Assembly (NCBI GenBank): GCA_902632445.1
Contig: CACPCL010000002.1
Span: 1 to 64,000, forward strand
Origin: an uncultured Pelagibacteraceae bacterium
GTDB taxonomy: Bacteria; Pseudomonadota; Alphaproteobacteria; Pelagibacterales; Pelagibacteraceae
Reading direction: 5' to 3'
Length of the DNA stretch: 64,000 bases
Of the stretch, positions 11,847 through 22,447 are shown in pieces; position 1 is the stretch's first letter; each line of letters begins with the position of its first letter. The translations under genes and the position numbers were made by a program. Below the pieces are notes generated by a model, which made no database searches, was not told the origin of the DNA, and saw only the letters and a list, made by a program, of their open reading frames with translations.

Positions 11847-12419
11847 ATGAGGTCACAAAAAAACGTTCCTGAGCAGCTCAAATTAGCAGACTTTGCTGAT
11901 AAATCGCTCCTAATACTTGATGATGACGATCCATTGAGAGGAAGGCTCGCAAGAGCGATGGAAAAGAAGGGATTTCAAGTAAAAGAGGCTAAAACGGTGG
12001 CAGAAGGACTAAATATTGCCAAGACGAGCCCCACAGCTTTCGCAGTGATTGATCTGAGGCTTGAGGACGGTAACGGTTTAGATGTCGTTAAAGAACTCTC
12101 CAAAAACAAAAAAGATAGCAGAATTGTAATGTTAACCGGATACGGGAATCTTCCAACGGCTGTAGCCGCTGTGAAAGTTGGTGCAATTGATTACATCTCT
12201 AAACCTGTTGATGCAGATGATGTTGAAGCAGCTCTATTAGCTTCACCAGAGTCAAAAGCGAAACCCCCAGAAAACCCAATGTCAGCTGATAGAGTTAAGT
12301 GGGAACATATCCACCGGGTATTTGAATTATGTAATCGAAATGTTTCGGAAACAGCACGAAGATTAAAGATGCACAGAAGAACTTTACAAAGAATCCTATC
12401 TAAAAGATCACCGAGATAA
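11847..12419 (+). CDS. regA: Response regulator RegA/PrrA/ActR family
   Basis: KSLLILDDDDPLRGRLARAMEKKGF receiver; VIDLRLEDGNGLDVV; FIS-type HTH FELCNRNVSETARRLKMHRRTLQRILSKRSPR. Confidence 0.92.
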   Translation: MRSQKNVPEQLKLADFADKSLLILDDDDPLRGRLARAMEKKGFQVKEAKTVAEGLNIAKTSPTAFAVIDLRLEDGNGLDVVKELSKNKKDSRIVMLTGYGNLPTAVAAVKVGAIDYISKPVDADDVEAALLASPESKAKPPENPMSADRVKWEHIHRVFELCNRNVSETARRLKMHRRTLQRILSKRSPR

Positions 12420-12421
12420 AA

Positions 12422-12973
12422 TCAAATATATTTTCTTAATTTTTTGATTTTATTTATTGCTAATGTTGCCAAAAGAATCTTAAATAGCTCTGCTAATAAA
12501 AAAGGTTCAGCTCCTAATTTAAATATTGGTTTATCCCATCCGATTAAACCTCCCAACCAAAGCATACCTAAAAAATAAATAAAACTTGTAGCAAAAGTTA
12601 ATTTTAAAAAATTTCTAAACAAATTATCACTATAAATAAATTTTCCAGCTAAAAAACCAGAAATTATAAAACCAATTAAATATCCCATAGTAGGTCCTGT
12701 GAAATAAACAATTCCAATACCTTTTTCTGGTGTTCCAGAAAAAACTGGTAAACCTATAATTCCCTCAAACAGATAAAGGGAAATTGTAGTCACTGCAAGC
12801 TTCCAACCAAACGCGATTCCAATAAACAGAACTACAAAAGTTTGCATAGTCATAGGCACAGGGTAAAAAGGTATTTTAATTTTCGATGATATGGCTAAAA
12901 GAATAGAACCTAATAAAGCTACAAAAATATACTTTATTAAACTTGTTTGTTTAAAACTTTTTACAAATTCCAT
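12422..12973 (-). CDS. bioY: Biotin transporter BioY
   Basis: KIPFYPVPMTMQTFVVLFIGIAFGWKLA, FSGTPEKGIGIVYFTGPTMGYLIGF. Confidence 0.9.
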   Translation of the reverse strand: MEFVKSFKQTSLIKYIFVALLGSILLAISSKIKIPFYPVPMTMQTFVVLFIGIAFGWKLAVTTISLYLFEGIIGLPVFSGTPEKGIGIVYFTGPTMGYLIGFIISGFLAGKFIYSDNLFRNFLKLTFATSFIYFLGMLWLGGLIGWDKPIFKLGAEPFLLAELFKILLATLAINKIKKLRKYI

Positions 12974-13004
12974 AAAGCTAATTTAACTTTTTTTTTACCA
13001 AAAT

Positions 13005-13934
13005 CTAGTGTTTTGTTAATTGTACAAAAACATCCTCTAAATCACCCTCTTCGGTAGTTATATCCTCAATTTTGATCTTATTTTCATTTAAATAATTTAT
13101 TATCTCGCTAAAATCTAGTGAATTTTTTTCATAGGTTACTATTATTGAATTTTTAGAGTTAATTTTGAAATTTATGTCTTTCATTAATAAACTTTTATTC
13201 GAGTCAATATTTTTTACTTTAAAATTTATCTTTTTAGTTTTAATACGCTCTAATAGTTTTTCAGTAGTATCTAGTGCTACCAAATTACCTTTATCTACAA
13301 TTGCAATTCGATCACACATTTCTTGAGCTTCAATTAAATAATGGGTAGTTAAAATTATAGTGACTCCCTCTTTATTAAGTTCTTTTACATTTTTCCAAAG
13401 ATTATTCCTAAGTTCAACATCAACGCCAGCGGTAGGTTCATCTAAAATTAAAATCGGAGGTTGATGAACCATTGCTTTAGCAATAAGCAATCTCCTTTTC
13501 ATGCCGCCAGATAAGCTCCTAGAATAAGCTTCAGCTTTCTCTTCAAGCGCTACCATTTTTAGTATTAAATCAGTGATCCTATCTTTTTTTGCAATACCGT
13601 AAAGACCAGCTTGAAGTTCTAGTAGCTTTTTTGGACTAAAAAAAGCATCTAAGTTTACTTCTTGTGGAACTATCCCTAGAGAGGCTCTTACTTGGCGGGG
13701 ATTTTGATCTAAATCGAAACCCCATACATTTACCTTTCCACTAGTCTTTGAAACTGTTCCACCAAGAATACTTAAAAAAGTTGTTTTACCCGCTCCATTT
13801 GGTCCTAGCAGTCCAAATACTTCGCCTTGCCTAACTTCAAAATTTAAATTATTTAGTGCTTTGTTTTGTTTTTTGGTTTTAGAGTTGGAGTATATCTTTG
13901 TTAGATTCTCAACAGTTAAGGCAAATTTATTCAT
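13005..13934 (-). CDS. ABC transporter ATP-binding protein (ABC-2/drug-efflux type)
   Basis: GLLGPNGAGKTTFLSIL Walker A, SLSGGMKRRLLIAKAMVHQPPILILDEPTAGVD. Confidence 0.9.
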   Translation of the reverse strand: MNKFALTVENLTKIYSNSKTKKQNKALNNLNFEVRQGEVFGLLGPNGAGKTTFLSILGGTVSKTSGKVNVWGFDLDQNPRQVRASLGIVPQEVNLDAFFSPKKLLELQAGLYGIAKKDRITDLILKMVALEEKAEAYSRSLSGGMKRRLLIAKAMVHQPPILILDEPTAGVDVELRNNLWKNVKELNKEGVTIILTTHYLIEAQEMCDRIAIVDKGNLVALDTTEKLLERIKTKKINFKVKNIDSNKSLLMKDINFKINSKNSIIVTYEKNSLDFSEIINYLNENKIKIEDITTEEGDLEDVFVQLTKH

Positions 13935-13976
13935 ACTTTTTTTAAAATAGATTAAAATTCAATGTAATATGTATAT

Positions 13977-16742
13977 ATGAGTACGATAAAAAAAACAGAT
14001 CATTTTTATTTGGTTGATGGCTCGGGATATATCTTTAGAGCTTATTATGCTCTCCCTCCTTTATCAAGAAAGAGTGATGGACTTCCAACTGGAGCGGTGA
14101 GTGGTTTTTGCTCTATGTTATTCAAGCTTTTAGAAGATGTGAGGTCGGATGATTCAGAAAATAAACCAACACACTTTGCTGTAATTTTTGACTCAGCAAG
14201 AAAAAATTTTAGAAATGAAATTTACAGTGAATACAAGGCTAACCGCTCTGAAGCTCCAGATGATTTAGCTCCTCAATTTGAGTATATAAGAAAATCGGTT
14301 GAGGCTTTTAATCTTCCATCAATAGAACTTCTTAATTATGAAGCCGACGATTTAATAGCTACGTATTCAAAAAAAATTATCGATGCAGGAGCAAAAGTTA
14401 CTGTTATTTCCTCTGATAAAGATCTAATGCAATTAGTTTCAACAAAGATTAGGTTATTTGATCCGATGAAAAGCAAAGTTATTGGAGAGAAAGAAGTTGA
14501 AGAAAAGTTTGGTGTGAAACCTAAACAAGTAATAGATGTTCAGTCACTAGCAGGAGACTCTTCAGATAATATTCCGGGCGTACCAGGAATAGGAATAAAA
14601 ACTGCTGCAGAGCTCATCAACAAATATAAAAATCTAGATACTCTACTTGATAATGCATCTGAAATTAAACAAAATAAAAGACGAGAAACTTTAATAGCCA
14701 ATAAGGATAAAGCGCTATTAAGTAAAAAATTAGTTACTTTAAAAAACGATGTTCCAATTAAAAATGAACCAAATGAATTTTTGATAAAAGAAATTGATAA
14801 AGAAAAACTTTATACTTTCTTAAGGGAAATGGAGTTTAACAGATTATTAAGTCAGGCAATCAGTTTTTATGGCGAGCCAGGAGAAAAAAAATTTAGTTTA
14901 TCAAATAAATCGTCAAACGAATCGAAAATTAGCAGAAAAAAATATAAAAAAATCACCTTAGAAAAAGAGTTAAACAAGCTGATAAATGATATAAATACGA
15001 AAAGTATTATTTCAGTAGACACAGAAACATCTTCTTTAAACCCTCAAGAGGCTAGACTTGTTGGTATTTCAGTTAGTTATGCTCCTAATATATCTTTCTA
15101 TATACCTGTAGGACATAAAAATAAGAAATGTTTAAGTAAAGATTTAGTTATTCAAAAACTAAAACCGATTTTGGAAGATCCTAGCATTAAAAAAGTAGGC
15201 CAAAATATAAAATATGATTATATAATATTTAAAAAATATGGTGTCGAATTAGTATCTATTGAAGATACAATGCTGCTTTCATATACGCTGGATGCAGGAA
15301 ATAATCGACACAATATGGATACTTTATCAGAATTGCATCTTGGTCATAAAACCATCTCCTACAAGGATCTTGTTGGAACCGGAAAAAAACAATTAAAATT
15401 TTCTGAAGTTGATTTGGATAAAGCTACAGAATATGCAGCAGAAGATGCGGATGTAACTTTAAGATTATATCAAATTTTGTCTGAAAGAATTGAAAAGGAA
15501 AAACTTAATAAAATTTATGAAATTTTTGAAAAACCTATGATAAAGATTCTTTCTAAATTAGAAACTTTTGGTATAAAAGTAGATAACAATTATTTGAAAG
15601 AATTATCAAAAAAATTTAAGACAAGATTAACAAAAATAGAAAAAGAAATTTATAAAATTTCTGGAAAAGATTTTAATATTGGATCTCCCAAACAACTTGG
15701 TGAAATAATTTATAATGATCTTAAAATTGCAAAATTAAAAAAAACAAAAAAAGGTAGTTTGGCTACAAGCGCAAAAATACTGGAGGATTTAGCTTTGACG
15801 GGTCATAGATTTCCAAATTTAGTATTAGAGTGGAGACAGGTCTCAAAGCTAAAAAGCACCTATACTGACGCTCTTCAAGATCATGTTAATAAGGATACAA
15901 AAAGAGTTCATACTTCATTTCTTTTAGCAGCTACAAATACCGGTAGATTAGCCTCTAGTGATCCAAATTTACAAAATATACCAATAAAAACTTCTGACGG
16001 AAAAGAAATTAGAAAGGCATTTGTTGCTGAAAAAAATAATATTTTGATTTCTGCCGATTATAATCAAATTGAAATGAGAATTCTTGCTGATATGGCAGAT
16101 GTTAAGGAATTAAAAAAAGCTTTTAAAGAAAATCTAGACATTCATAACCTTACAGCCAGTCAAGTTTTTAACCTACCAATGAATAAAGTTTCAGAGGAAC
16201 AAAGGAGGAAAGCAAAAGCAATTAATTTTGGAATTATTTATGGTATCACTCAATATGGTCTAGCTAAACAAATATCAGTTTCAAATGATGATGCCCAAAA
16301 ATTTATAAATTCCTATTTCAAAAAATTTCCTGAAATAAAGGATTATATGCAAACAACTGTAAAAAGTTGTAGAAAGCGAGGATTTGTTACAAATATCTTT
16401 GGAAGAAGAATTCATTTAAGAGGAATCAATGATAAAAATTTTAGTGTAAGAAGCTTTCAAGAAAGAGCTGCAATCAATGCACCGATACAAGGTTCAGCAG
16501 CAGATATAATTAGACTTGCAATGATCAAGATTGATAACATCTTTGAACAAAACCAAATGGCAAAAATGTTACTCCAAATTCATGATGAACTAATTTTTGA
16601 ATGTTCTAAGAAAGATGAAAAAAATGTAAAAAAATTAATTCAAGATGCAATGGTTTCAGTTTCAAGTTCCGAACATCATATGTTTTCTATTCCTTTAGAG
16701 GTAAATATTAATTCTGGTAATAATTGGGGAGAAGCACATTAA
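13977..16742 (+). CDS. polA: DNA polymerase I
   Basis: 5'-3' exo (LVDGSGYIFRAYYALPP), 3'-5' exo (SVDTETSSLNPQEARLVGIS), polymerase (SADYNQIEMRILADMAD, NFGIIYGITQYGLA, LLQIHDELIFE). Confidence 0.96.
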   Translation: MSTIKKTDHFYLVDGSGYIFRAYYALPPLSRKSDGLPTGAVSGFCSMLFKLLEDVRSDDSENKPTHFAVIFDSARKNFRNEIYSEYKANRSEAPDDLAPQFEYIRKSVEAFNLPSIELLNYEADDLIATYSKKIIDAGAKVTVISSDKDLMQLVSTKIRLFDPMKSKVIGEKEVEEKFGVKPKQVIDVQSLAGDSSDNIPGVPGIGIKTAAELINKYKNLDTLLDNASEIKQNKRRETLIANKDKALLSKKLVTLKNDVPIKNEPNEFLIKEIDKEKLYTFLREMEFNRLLSQAISFYGEPGEKKFSLSNKSSNESKISRKKYKKITLEKELNKLINDINTKSIISVDTETSSLNPQEARLVGISVSYAPNISFYIPVGHKNKKCLSKDLVIQKLKPILEDPSIKKVGQNIKYDYIIFKKYGVELVSIEDTMLLSYTLDAGNNRHNMDTLSELHLGHKTISYKDLVGTGKKQLKFSEVDLDKATEYAAEDADVTLRLYQILSERIEKEKLNKIYEIFEKPMIKILSKLETFGIKVDNNYLKELSKKFKTRLTKIEKEIYKISGKDFNIGSPKQLGEIIYNDLKIAKLKKTKKGSLATSAKILEDLALTGHRFPNLVLEWRQVSKLKSTYTDALQDHVNKDTKRVHTSFLLAATNTGRLASSDPNLQNIPIKTSDGKEIRKAFVAEKNNILISADYNQIEMRILADMADVKELKKAFKENLDIHNLTASQVFNLPMNKVSEEQRRKAKAINFGIIYGITQYGLAKQISVSNDDAQKFINSYFKKFPEIKDYMQTTVKSCRKRGFVTNIFGRRIHLRGINDKNFSVRSFQERAAINAPIQGSAADIIRLAMIKIDNIFEQNQMAKMLLQIHDELIFECSKKDEKNVKKLIQDAMVSVSSSEHHMFSIPLEVNINSGNNWGEAH

Positions 16743-16781
16743 TCGCCTAAATTTTGACATTAAGATTATGAAAATAAACGT

Positions 16782-17480
16782 ATGGCACATACAATAGCTT
16801 TAGTTGACGATGATAGAAACATACTTACTGGAATAAGTATGGCCTTAGAAAGAGAAGGTTTTAAAGTGCAAACTTATATTGACGGAGAGTCCGCTTTAAT
16901 TGGCTTAACAAGAAATCCTCCAGATTTAGCAGTTTTAGATATTAAAATGCCTAGGATGGATGGTGAAGAACTTTTAAAAAAATTAAAGAAGAAGATGTCA
17001 ATTCCAATAATTTTCTTAACATCTAAGGATGAGGAAGTAGATGAATTACTAGGGTTAAAACTGGGAGCAGATGACTTTGTGAAGAAATCAGGAGGATTTT
17101 CAACGAAAGTCTTAATTGAGAGAATTAGAGTTCAATTAAGAAAAAAAAATAATGTAATCGACGATACAAAAAATATTATTACTCATGGAAAACTAAAGTT
17201 AGACCCAGCTCAATTAGAATGTGAATGGGGTGGAAAACCGTTACCAGATAAGTTGACAACTACAGAATTTTTAATAGTTAAGGAACTAGCAAAAAGACCA
17301 GGTGTCATTAAAGAACGAGCACATCTTATGGACATCGCATACAAAGAAAATACTGAAATCGAGGATAGAACAATTGATAGTCACGTAAAAAGAATCAGAA
17401 AAAAGTTCAAAAAAGTAGATGAAAAGTTTTCTGCAATTGAAACTAGATATGGAAGCGGGTATAGATGGAATATTAGTTAA
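16782..17480 (+). CDS. chvI: Two-component response regulator ChvI-like (OmpR family)
   Basis: MAHTIALVDDDRNILTGISMALEREGF; LDIKMPRMDGEELL; winged-helix C-terminus TIDSHVKRIRKKFK. Confidence 0.88.
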   Translation: MAHTIALVDDDRNILTGISMALEREGFKVQTYIDGESALIGLTRNPPDLAVLDIKMPRMDGEELLKKLKKKMSIPIIFLTSKDEEVDELLGLKLGADDFVKKSGGFSTKVLIERIRVQLRKKNNVIDDTKNIITHGKLKLDPAQLECEWGGKPLPDKLTTTEFLIVKELAKRPGVIKERAHLMDIAYKENTEIEDRTIDSHVKRIRKKFKKVDEKFSAIETRYGSGYRWNIS

Positions 17481-19000
17481 TGAAACCAAAAAAAACAGCA
17501 TCAATTCTAAAAAAATTTTTATTATTTAATTTAACTACATTTTCTATATTAGGATTATTCACAATATTTTATCTAAAAGCTATCCAACCAAACTTAGTAA
17601 AAAAGAGAGCAGTTGATCATAAAATTATAATTAGCAATACTGTAGACCACTTAAAAAGACTTAATGTAAATTATAGCGAGGATGGAATTCGAAAATTTTT
17701 GCTATCTACAAGATTTTTATTTCAGAGTTTAGACAGGGTACAATTTTACGATTTATCAGGAAATCTCATTGGAGACACAAATATTTTAGATTTAGATCAA
17801 AATGTTTTTTCGAGATCAGACGTTATTATCGAGGAGACTATTGGCGGCAAACAGCCAGTAAATGAACCTTCCTTGGAAAAATCTAATGAAAAAAACGATG
17901 ACTCTCTTAAGAAAATCTTACAACAATATAGGGGCACTCCGCTCACATTATCTGAGGTTAACAAAAATGATTTTTTTGTAAAAACTTTAAGTGAAATAAA
18001 TCTAAAAGGTCAAAATATTGGTTTTATATTAGTTTCAGAGCAGGCAAACGACATAGTTAATGCTGTTAAAGAGAGGAAAGATTTTATCGTAAGAACCGTT
18101 TTTGCAGTAGCACTTGTAATTTTAATTTTTTCAATGTTTCTAAATAAATATATTCTTAAACCTATTGGTCTTCTGGTTAAATATAGTGACTCAATAAAGA
18201 AAAAATCTTCTGAGAGTATTAGTATAAAGAAAGTTTTTGTTAGAGATGATGAAATAGGAAAACTTACAATGTCAATTGATGAAATGACAAAAGAATTACA
18301 ACATAGAACAAATAGAGCAGAGACATTTTCAAATGATCTAGCACATGAGATAAGAAATCCACTAGCATCTCTTAAAAGTGCATCTGAACTTCTTGATAAA
18401 ACAACTGAAAAAAACGAAAGTGAAAAACTTTTAAAAATAATTAATCATGACGTAGAACGAATAGAAAGATTGATTACTGACTATTCTCAAATGCTTAAAG
18501 ATGAAGCTTCTTTATCAAGAGAAAAAATGAGTAAGATTAATCTAATAGATGTAATAAATAACGTGGTAGAGGATTTTAAACAAGATTTAAGTAACCAAAA
18601 TAAAAAAATTGAAATAAAGATCAAGGAAAAGATAAGTTCGAATAATGGAAAGTATATTTTGGGAATAGAAAATAGATTAGAACAGGTAATAGCAAATTTA
18701 TTAGATAATTCTATTTCATTTAGTCAAAATGATCAAAAAATTGAAATTAGTATAGCGGAGACAACTAAAAATCTCGTTATGACAATTAAAGATGAGGGAC
18801 CTGGATTTTCAGAGACCTCTCCTCAAAAAATATTTAAGAGATTTTATAGTAATAGACCCAAAAGCTTTGGAAAACATTCTGGGCTTGGCCTGAATATTGT
18901 GAAGAATATAGTCGAATTGCATAAAGGCACTATAGCCGCATCAAACAGAATTAATACAAAAGGTGCTCAAGTAGAAGTGTTACTTCCAAAATTTTCTTAG
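17480..19000 (+). CDS. chvG: Sensor histidine kinase ChvG-like
   Basis: HAMP region, DLAHEIRNPLASLKSASELL H-box, DEGPGFSETSPQKIFKRFYSNRP...HSGLGLNIVKNIVELH; start abuts chvI stop. Confidence 0.88.
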   Translation: MKPKKTASILKKFLLFNLTTFSILGLFTIFYLKAIQPNLVKKRAVDHKIIISNTVDHLKRLNVNYSEDGIRKFLLSTRFLFQSLDRVQFYDLSGNLIGDTNILDLDQNVFSRSDVIIEETIGGKQPVNEPSLEKSNEKNDDSLKKILQQYRGTPLTLSEVNKNDFFVKTLSEINLKGQNIGFILVSEQANDIVNAVKERKDFIVRTVFAVALVILIFSMFLNKYILKPIGLLVKYSDSIKKKSSESISIKKVFVRDDEIGKLTMSIDEMTKELQHRTNRAETFSNDLAHEIRNPLASLKSASELLDKTTEKNESEKLLKIINHDVERIERLITDYSQMLKDEASLSREKMSKINLIDVINNVVEDFKQDLSNQNKKIEIKIKEKISSNNGKYILGIENRLEQVIANLLDNSISFSQNDQKIEISIAETTKNLVMTIKDEGPGFSETSPQKIFKRFYSNRPKSFGKHSGLGLNIVKNIVELHKGTIAASNRINTKGAQVEVLLPKFS

Positions 19001-19048
19001 TGATCTTTCTTGATAAGATAGGTTTATATTGATATTAACAATTAAAAA

Positions 19049-20338
19049 ATGGAACAAGATTATAAAGTAAAAGATATAAATTTAGCTGATTTTGGCAGAA
19101 AAGAAATTTCCTTAGCTGAAACCGAAATGCCTGGATTAATGGCATTAAGAAAAGAATATAAAGGAAAAAAACCATTGAAGGGTGCTAGAATCTTAGGTTG
19201 TTTACATATGACGATCCAAACAGCCGTGTTGATAGAGACATTAGTCGACCTTGGTGCCGAGGTAAGATGGTCATCATGTAATATTTTTTCTACACAGGAT
19301 CATGCCGCTGCTGCAATAGCTAAGGCAGGTATACCAGTATTTGCTTGGAAAGGTGAAACCGAGGATGAATATTGGTGGTGTGTAAAGCAAACGATTGAAG
19401 GTAAAAAAAATTGGAAGCCAAATATGATTTTAGATGATGGGGGAGATTTGACGGGTTTAATGCATAAAGATTATAAGGACATGTTAAAAGAAGTTAAAGG
19501 TGTTTCAGAAGAAACTACAACTGGTGTGTTAGCTTTAAAAAAAATGGAGTCAAATAATCAATTACTTATACCAGCATTCAATGTGAATGACTCAGTTACA
19601 AAATCAAAATTTGACAATTTATATGGCTGTCGAGAGAGTTTAGTTGATGGTATTAAGAGAGCGACAGATTTGATGATGTCAGGTAAAGTTGCAATTGTTG
19701 CGGGCTTTGGAGATGTTGGAAAAGGAAGTGCCGCTTCTTTACGTCAAGCAGGCGCTAGAGTTATGGTTACTGAAACAGATCCAATATGTGCTTTACAAGC
19801 AGCTATGGAAGGTTACGAAGTTGTCCTAATGGAAGATGCTATAAATCAAGCAGATATAGTTGTCACGGCTACTGGCAACAAAGATATTGTTACAGCAGAC
19901 CATATGAGAAACATGAAGGACAGAGCTATTTTGTGTAACATTGGTCACTTCGATAATGAAATTCAAGTAGAGGCATTGAAAAATTATAAGTGGGATGAAA
20001 TTAAACCACAAGTTCATGAAATTGAATTACCTAGTAAGAAAAGGATTATTCTTTTAGCCGAAGGTAGATTGGTTAACTTAGGTTGTGCTACAGGACACCC
20101 TAGCTTTGTTATGAGTGCTTCATTTACAAATCAAGTAATTGCTCAAATTGAGTTATGGAATAATTCAAATAAATATGAAAATAAAGTTTATGTTCTTCCA
20201 AAACACCTTGATGAAAAAGTTGCAATGCTTCATTTGGAAAAAGTTGGTGCGAAACTTACGAAAATGTCAAAAGAACAAGCCAATTATATTAGCGTTAAAC
20301 CATCAGGACCATTTAAGCCAGATACTTATCGCTACTAA
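19049..20338 (+). CDS. ahcY: Adenosylhomocysteinase
   Basis: [79 protein letters not shown]-terminus. Confidence 0.97.
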   Translation: MEQDYKVKDINLADFGRKEISLAETEMPGLMALRKEYKGKKPLKGARILGCLHMTIQTAVLIETLVDLGAEVRWSSCNIFSTQDHAAAAIAKAGIPVFAWKGETEDEYWWCVKQTIEGKKNWKPNMILDDGGDLTGLMHKDYKDMLKEVKGVSEETTTGVLALKKMESNNQLLIPAFNVNDSVTKSKFDNLYGCRESLVDGIKRATDLMMSGKVAIVAGFGDVGKGSAASLRQAGARVMVTETDPICALQAAMEGYEVVLMEDAINQADIVVTATGNKDIVTADHMRNMKDRAILCNIGHFDNEIQVEALKNYKWDEIKPQVHEIELPSKKRIILLAEGRLVNLGCATGHPSFVMSASFTNQVIAQIELWNNSNKYENKVYVLPKHLDEKVAMLHLEKVGAKLTKMSKEQANYISVKPSGPFKPDTYRY

Positions 20339-20347
20339 TAGTAGCTA

Positions 20348-20800
20348 ATGATTATTAAATCCTTAGAGCATTTAAATCAAATATCAAAAACAATTTCAGA
20401 AAATTTAGAGAATGGAGATTGCATTTTTTTAATTGGTGAAATTGGTGTAGGAAAAACTACACTTACAAGACATTTAATTAATAACTTGCAAACACAAAAA
20501 GGACTTAAAGTGACAGAAGTACTTAGTCCCACATTCAACTTACTTTATGAATATGAAATTAAAGATCTAAAAATTATGCATTATGATCTTTATAGATTAA
20601 AAAAAGCCAAGGAATTAGATCATCTTGGTATTTTTTCTGAAAATGAAAAAACAATTCAAATTATAGAATGGCCAGACTTAATTAAAACACCCTTAATCAA
20701 TAAACTAGAAATTCATTTAGAGTATGGAAAAAATGATAATGAAAGAAAAATGAAGATACGTGGGCTTGGTAAATGGAAAGATTTTGAAAATGAAATATAA
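20348..20800 (+). CDS. tsaE: tRNA threonylcarbamoyladenosine biosynthesis ATPase TsaE
   Basis: LIGEIGVGKTTLTRHLI, SPTFNLLYEYE, HYDLYRLKKAKELDHLGIFSE, IIEWPD. Confidence 0.9.
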   Translation: MIIKSLEHLNQISKTISENLENGDCIFLIGEIGVGKTTLTRHLINNLQTQKGLKVTEVLSPTFNLLYEYEIKDLKIMHYDLYRLKKAKELDHLGIFSENEKTIQIIEWPDLIKTPLINKLEIHLEYGKNDNERKMKIRGLGKWKDFENEI

Positions 20801-21752
20801 ATTAAAGAAAATTTCAGGAGATGCTTCTTTTAGAGAGTTTTATAGATTAAAAAAAAATAACAAAACCTCAATCATCGTTTCAGCTAAAAAAGAAAAATTT
20901 AAAAATCTTGCGGTATATACGGTGATTAACCACGTGCTTAACAATAATAGGATTAATGCTCCAAAATTATTAAGCAATCATTATAAAAATGATATGATCG
21001 AAATATCTGATTTAGGAGAAAAATCTTTCTATGAACACGTAATTTCAAAAAAAAATAAACTTAACAGCTATAAATCATTAATAAAATTATTGATTAAGAT
21101 ACAAAAAATAAAAGTTAAAAAATATTACAAATTTGAAAAACTTAAAATCAAATTACCAAAATATACATTATCAAATCTTCATAAAGAATCAGATTTGTTT
21201 TTTGATTGGTATTTAAAGTATTTTTTCAGAAATAAAAAAATTAGTAAGACTAAAAAAATTTTAAGATCTGAATTAGATAAAGTTTACAAAAAACTAAGTT
21301 ATAAAAATGATACTTTTGTACATAGAGATTTTCATATTTCAAATGTAATGATTAATAAAAAAAAATTAGGAATAATTGATAGCCAAGACGCAATTATTGG
21401 AAATCCTTTGTATGATGTTTCATCTGTAATTGATGACGTGAGGATAAAATTATCAAATAAACTACAAAATCAACTATTAAATTTTTATCATAAGAATTCA
21501 AAATTAAAGAAAGATCAAATTAAAAAATTGAAAAATGATTTTGATATTTTGTCAGTCCAAAGAAATTTGAAAATATTAGGAATATTTGTACGTTTATACA
21601 AAAGAGATAATAAAGATCATTATTTAAAATTTTTACCTTACACATGGACACTTATTGAAAAAAGATTACAAAACCCAGCTCTTAAGAATTTGAAAATATT
21701 ATTTTCCAAACACTTATCTATCAAAAAGCTAAAAAAATTTAATAAGATATGA
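20790..21752 (+). CDS. amgK: AmgK-like aminoglycoside phosphotransferase-family sugar kinase
   Basis: SGDASFREFYRL, FVHRDFHISNVMI, GIIDSQDAIIGNPLYDVSSVIDD; between tsaE and murU. ATG at 20790 preferred over the ORF-track start at 20760. Confidence 0.78.
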   Translation: MKYKLKKISGDASFREFYRLKKNNKTSIIVSAKKEKFKNLAVYTVINHVLNNNRINAPKLLSNHYKNDMIEISDLGEKSFYEHVISKKNKLNSYKSLIKLLIKIQKIKVKKYYKFEKLKIKLPKYTLSNLHKESDLFFDWYLKYFFRNKKISKTKKILRSELDKVYKKLSYKNDTFVHRDFHISNVMINKKKLGIIDSQDAIIGNPLYDVSSVIDDVRIKLSNKLQNQLLNFYHKNSKLKKDQIKKLKNDFDILSVQRNLKILGIFVRLYKRDNKDHYLKFLPYTWTLIEKRLQNPALKNLKILFSKHLSIKKLKKFNKI

Positions 21753-22447
21753 AAATTAAATACGGAATGATTTTGGCAGCTGGATTAGGAACGAGAATGA
21801 AGCCATTAACACATAAAACTCCCAAACCATTATTGGAGATAAATAATCTTACTTTATTGGAGAGAGCAATAAATTTATTGATCAGCCATGGTGTACAAGT
21901 AATAAATATTAATGTTCATTACCTCCCTGATAAAATTCTAACTTTTATAAATAACAAAAAATTTCGAGTTAAGATTACAATTTCTAATGAAGAAAATTTA
22001 TTATTAGATACAGGTGGCGGAGTTCTTAAAGGCACACAAAATTTTGGCGATAATCCATTTTTTGTAATTAACCCAGATACAGTCTGGAGTAAGAATTACT
22101 TATATGAATTAAAGAGGCTTGAAGAAATTTATTTTCATAATAATAAACCAATTTTGCTTCTAGTAAAAAAAAAATTATCCATTGATCCATCTTTTAAAGG
22201 AGATTTTAATTTAAATAATGGAAAAATTTCAAAGGATGATGAAAATCATTTTATTTTTACTGGGTTACAAATTACTAATAGAAGTGTTTTGATTGGTGAA
22301 AAAACAAAAGTTTTTTCAATGAACAAAATATGGGATAAATTGATAAAAGAAAAAAACCTACAAGGCTTAGAAAGCAATCAAAAGTTTTATCACCTTAATA
22401 CTTTTGATATGTATAGGAAAATCTTAAGTCTTAACATTACTGATTAA
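21749..22447 (+). CDS. murU: Nucleotidyltransferase, MurU-like
   Basis: GMILAAGLGTRMKPLTHKTPKPLLEI, DTGGGVLKG, FFVINPDTVW. Confidence 0.82.
   Translation: MKIKYGMILAAGLGTRMKPLTHKTPKPLLEINNLTLLERAINLLISHGVQVININVHYLPDKILTFINNKKFRVKITISNEENLLLDTGGGVLKGTQNFGDNPFFVINPDTVWSKNYLYELKRLEEIYFHNNKPILLLVKKKLSIDPSFKGDFNLNNGKISKDDENHFIFTGLQITNRSVLIGEKTKVFSMNKIWDKLIKEKNLQGLESNQKFYHLNTFDMYRKILSLNITD

Noticed and set aside
19001-19048. SAH riboswitch upstream of ahcY
   Set aside because: Only 48 nt of AT-rich spacer after chvG, with no recognisable SAH riboswitch core.
20139-20348. Same-strand ORF (69 aa) inside ahcY in another frame
   Set aside because: Lies wholly over the conserved ahcY C-terminus; no domain features.
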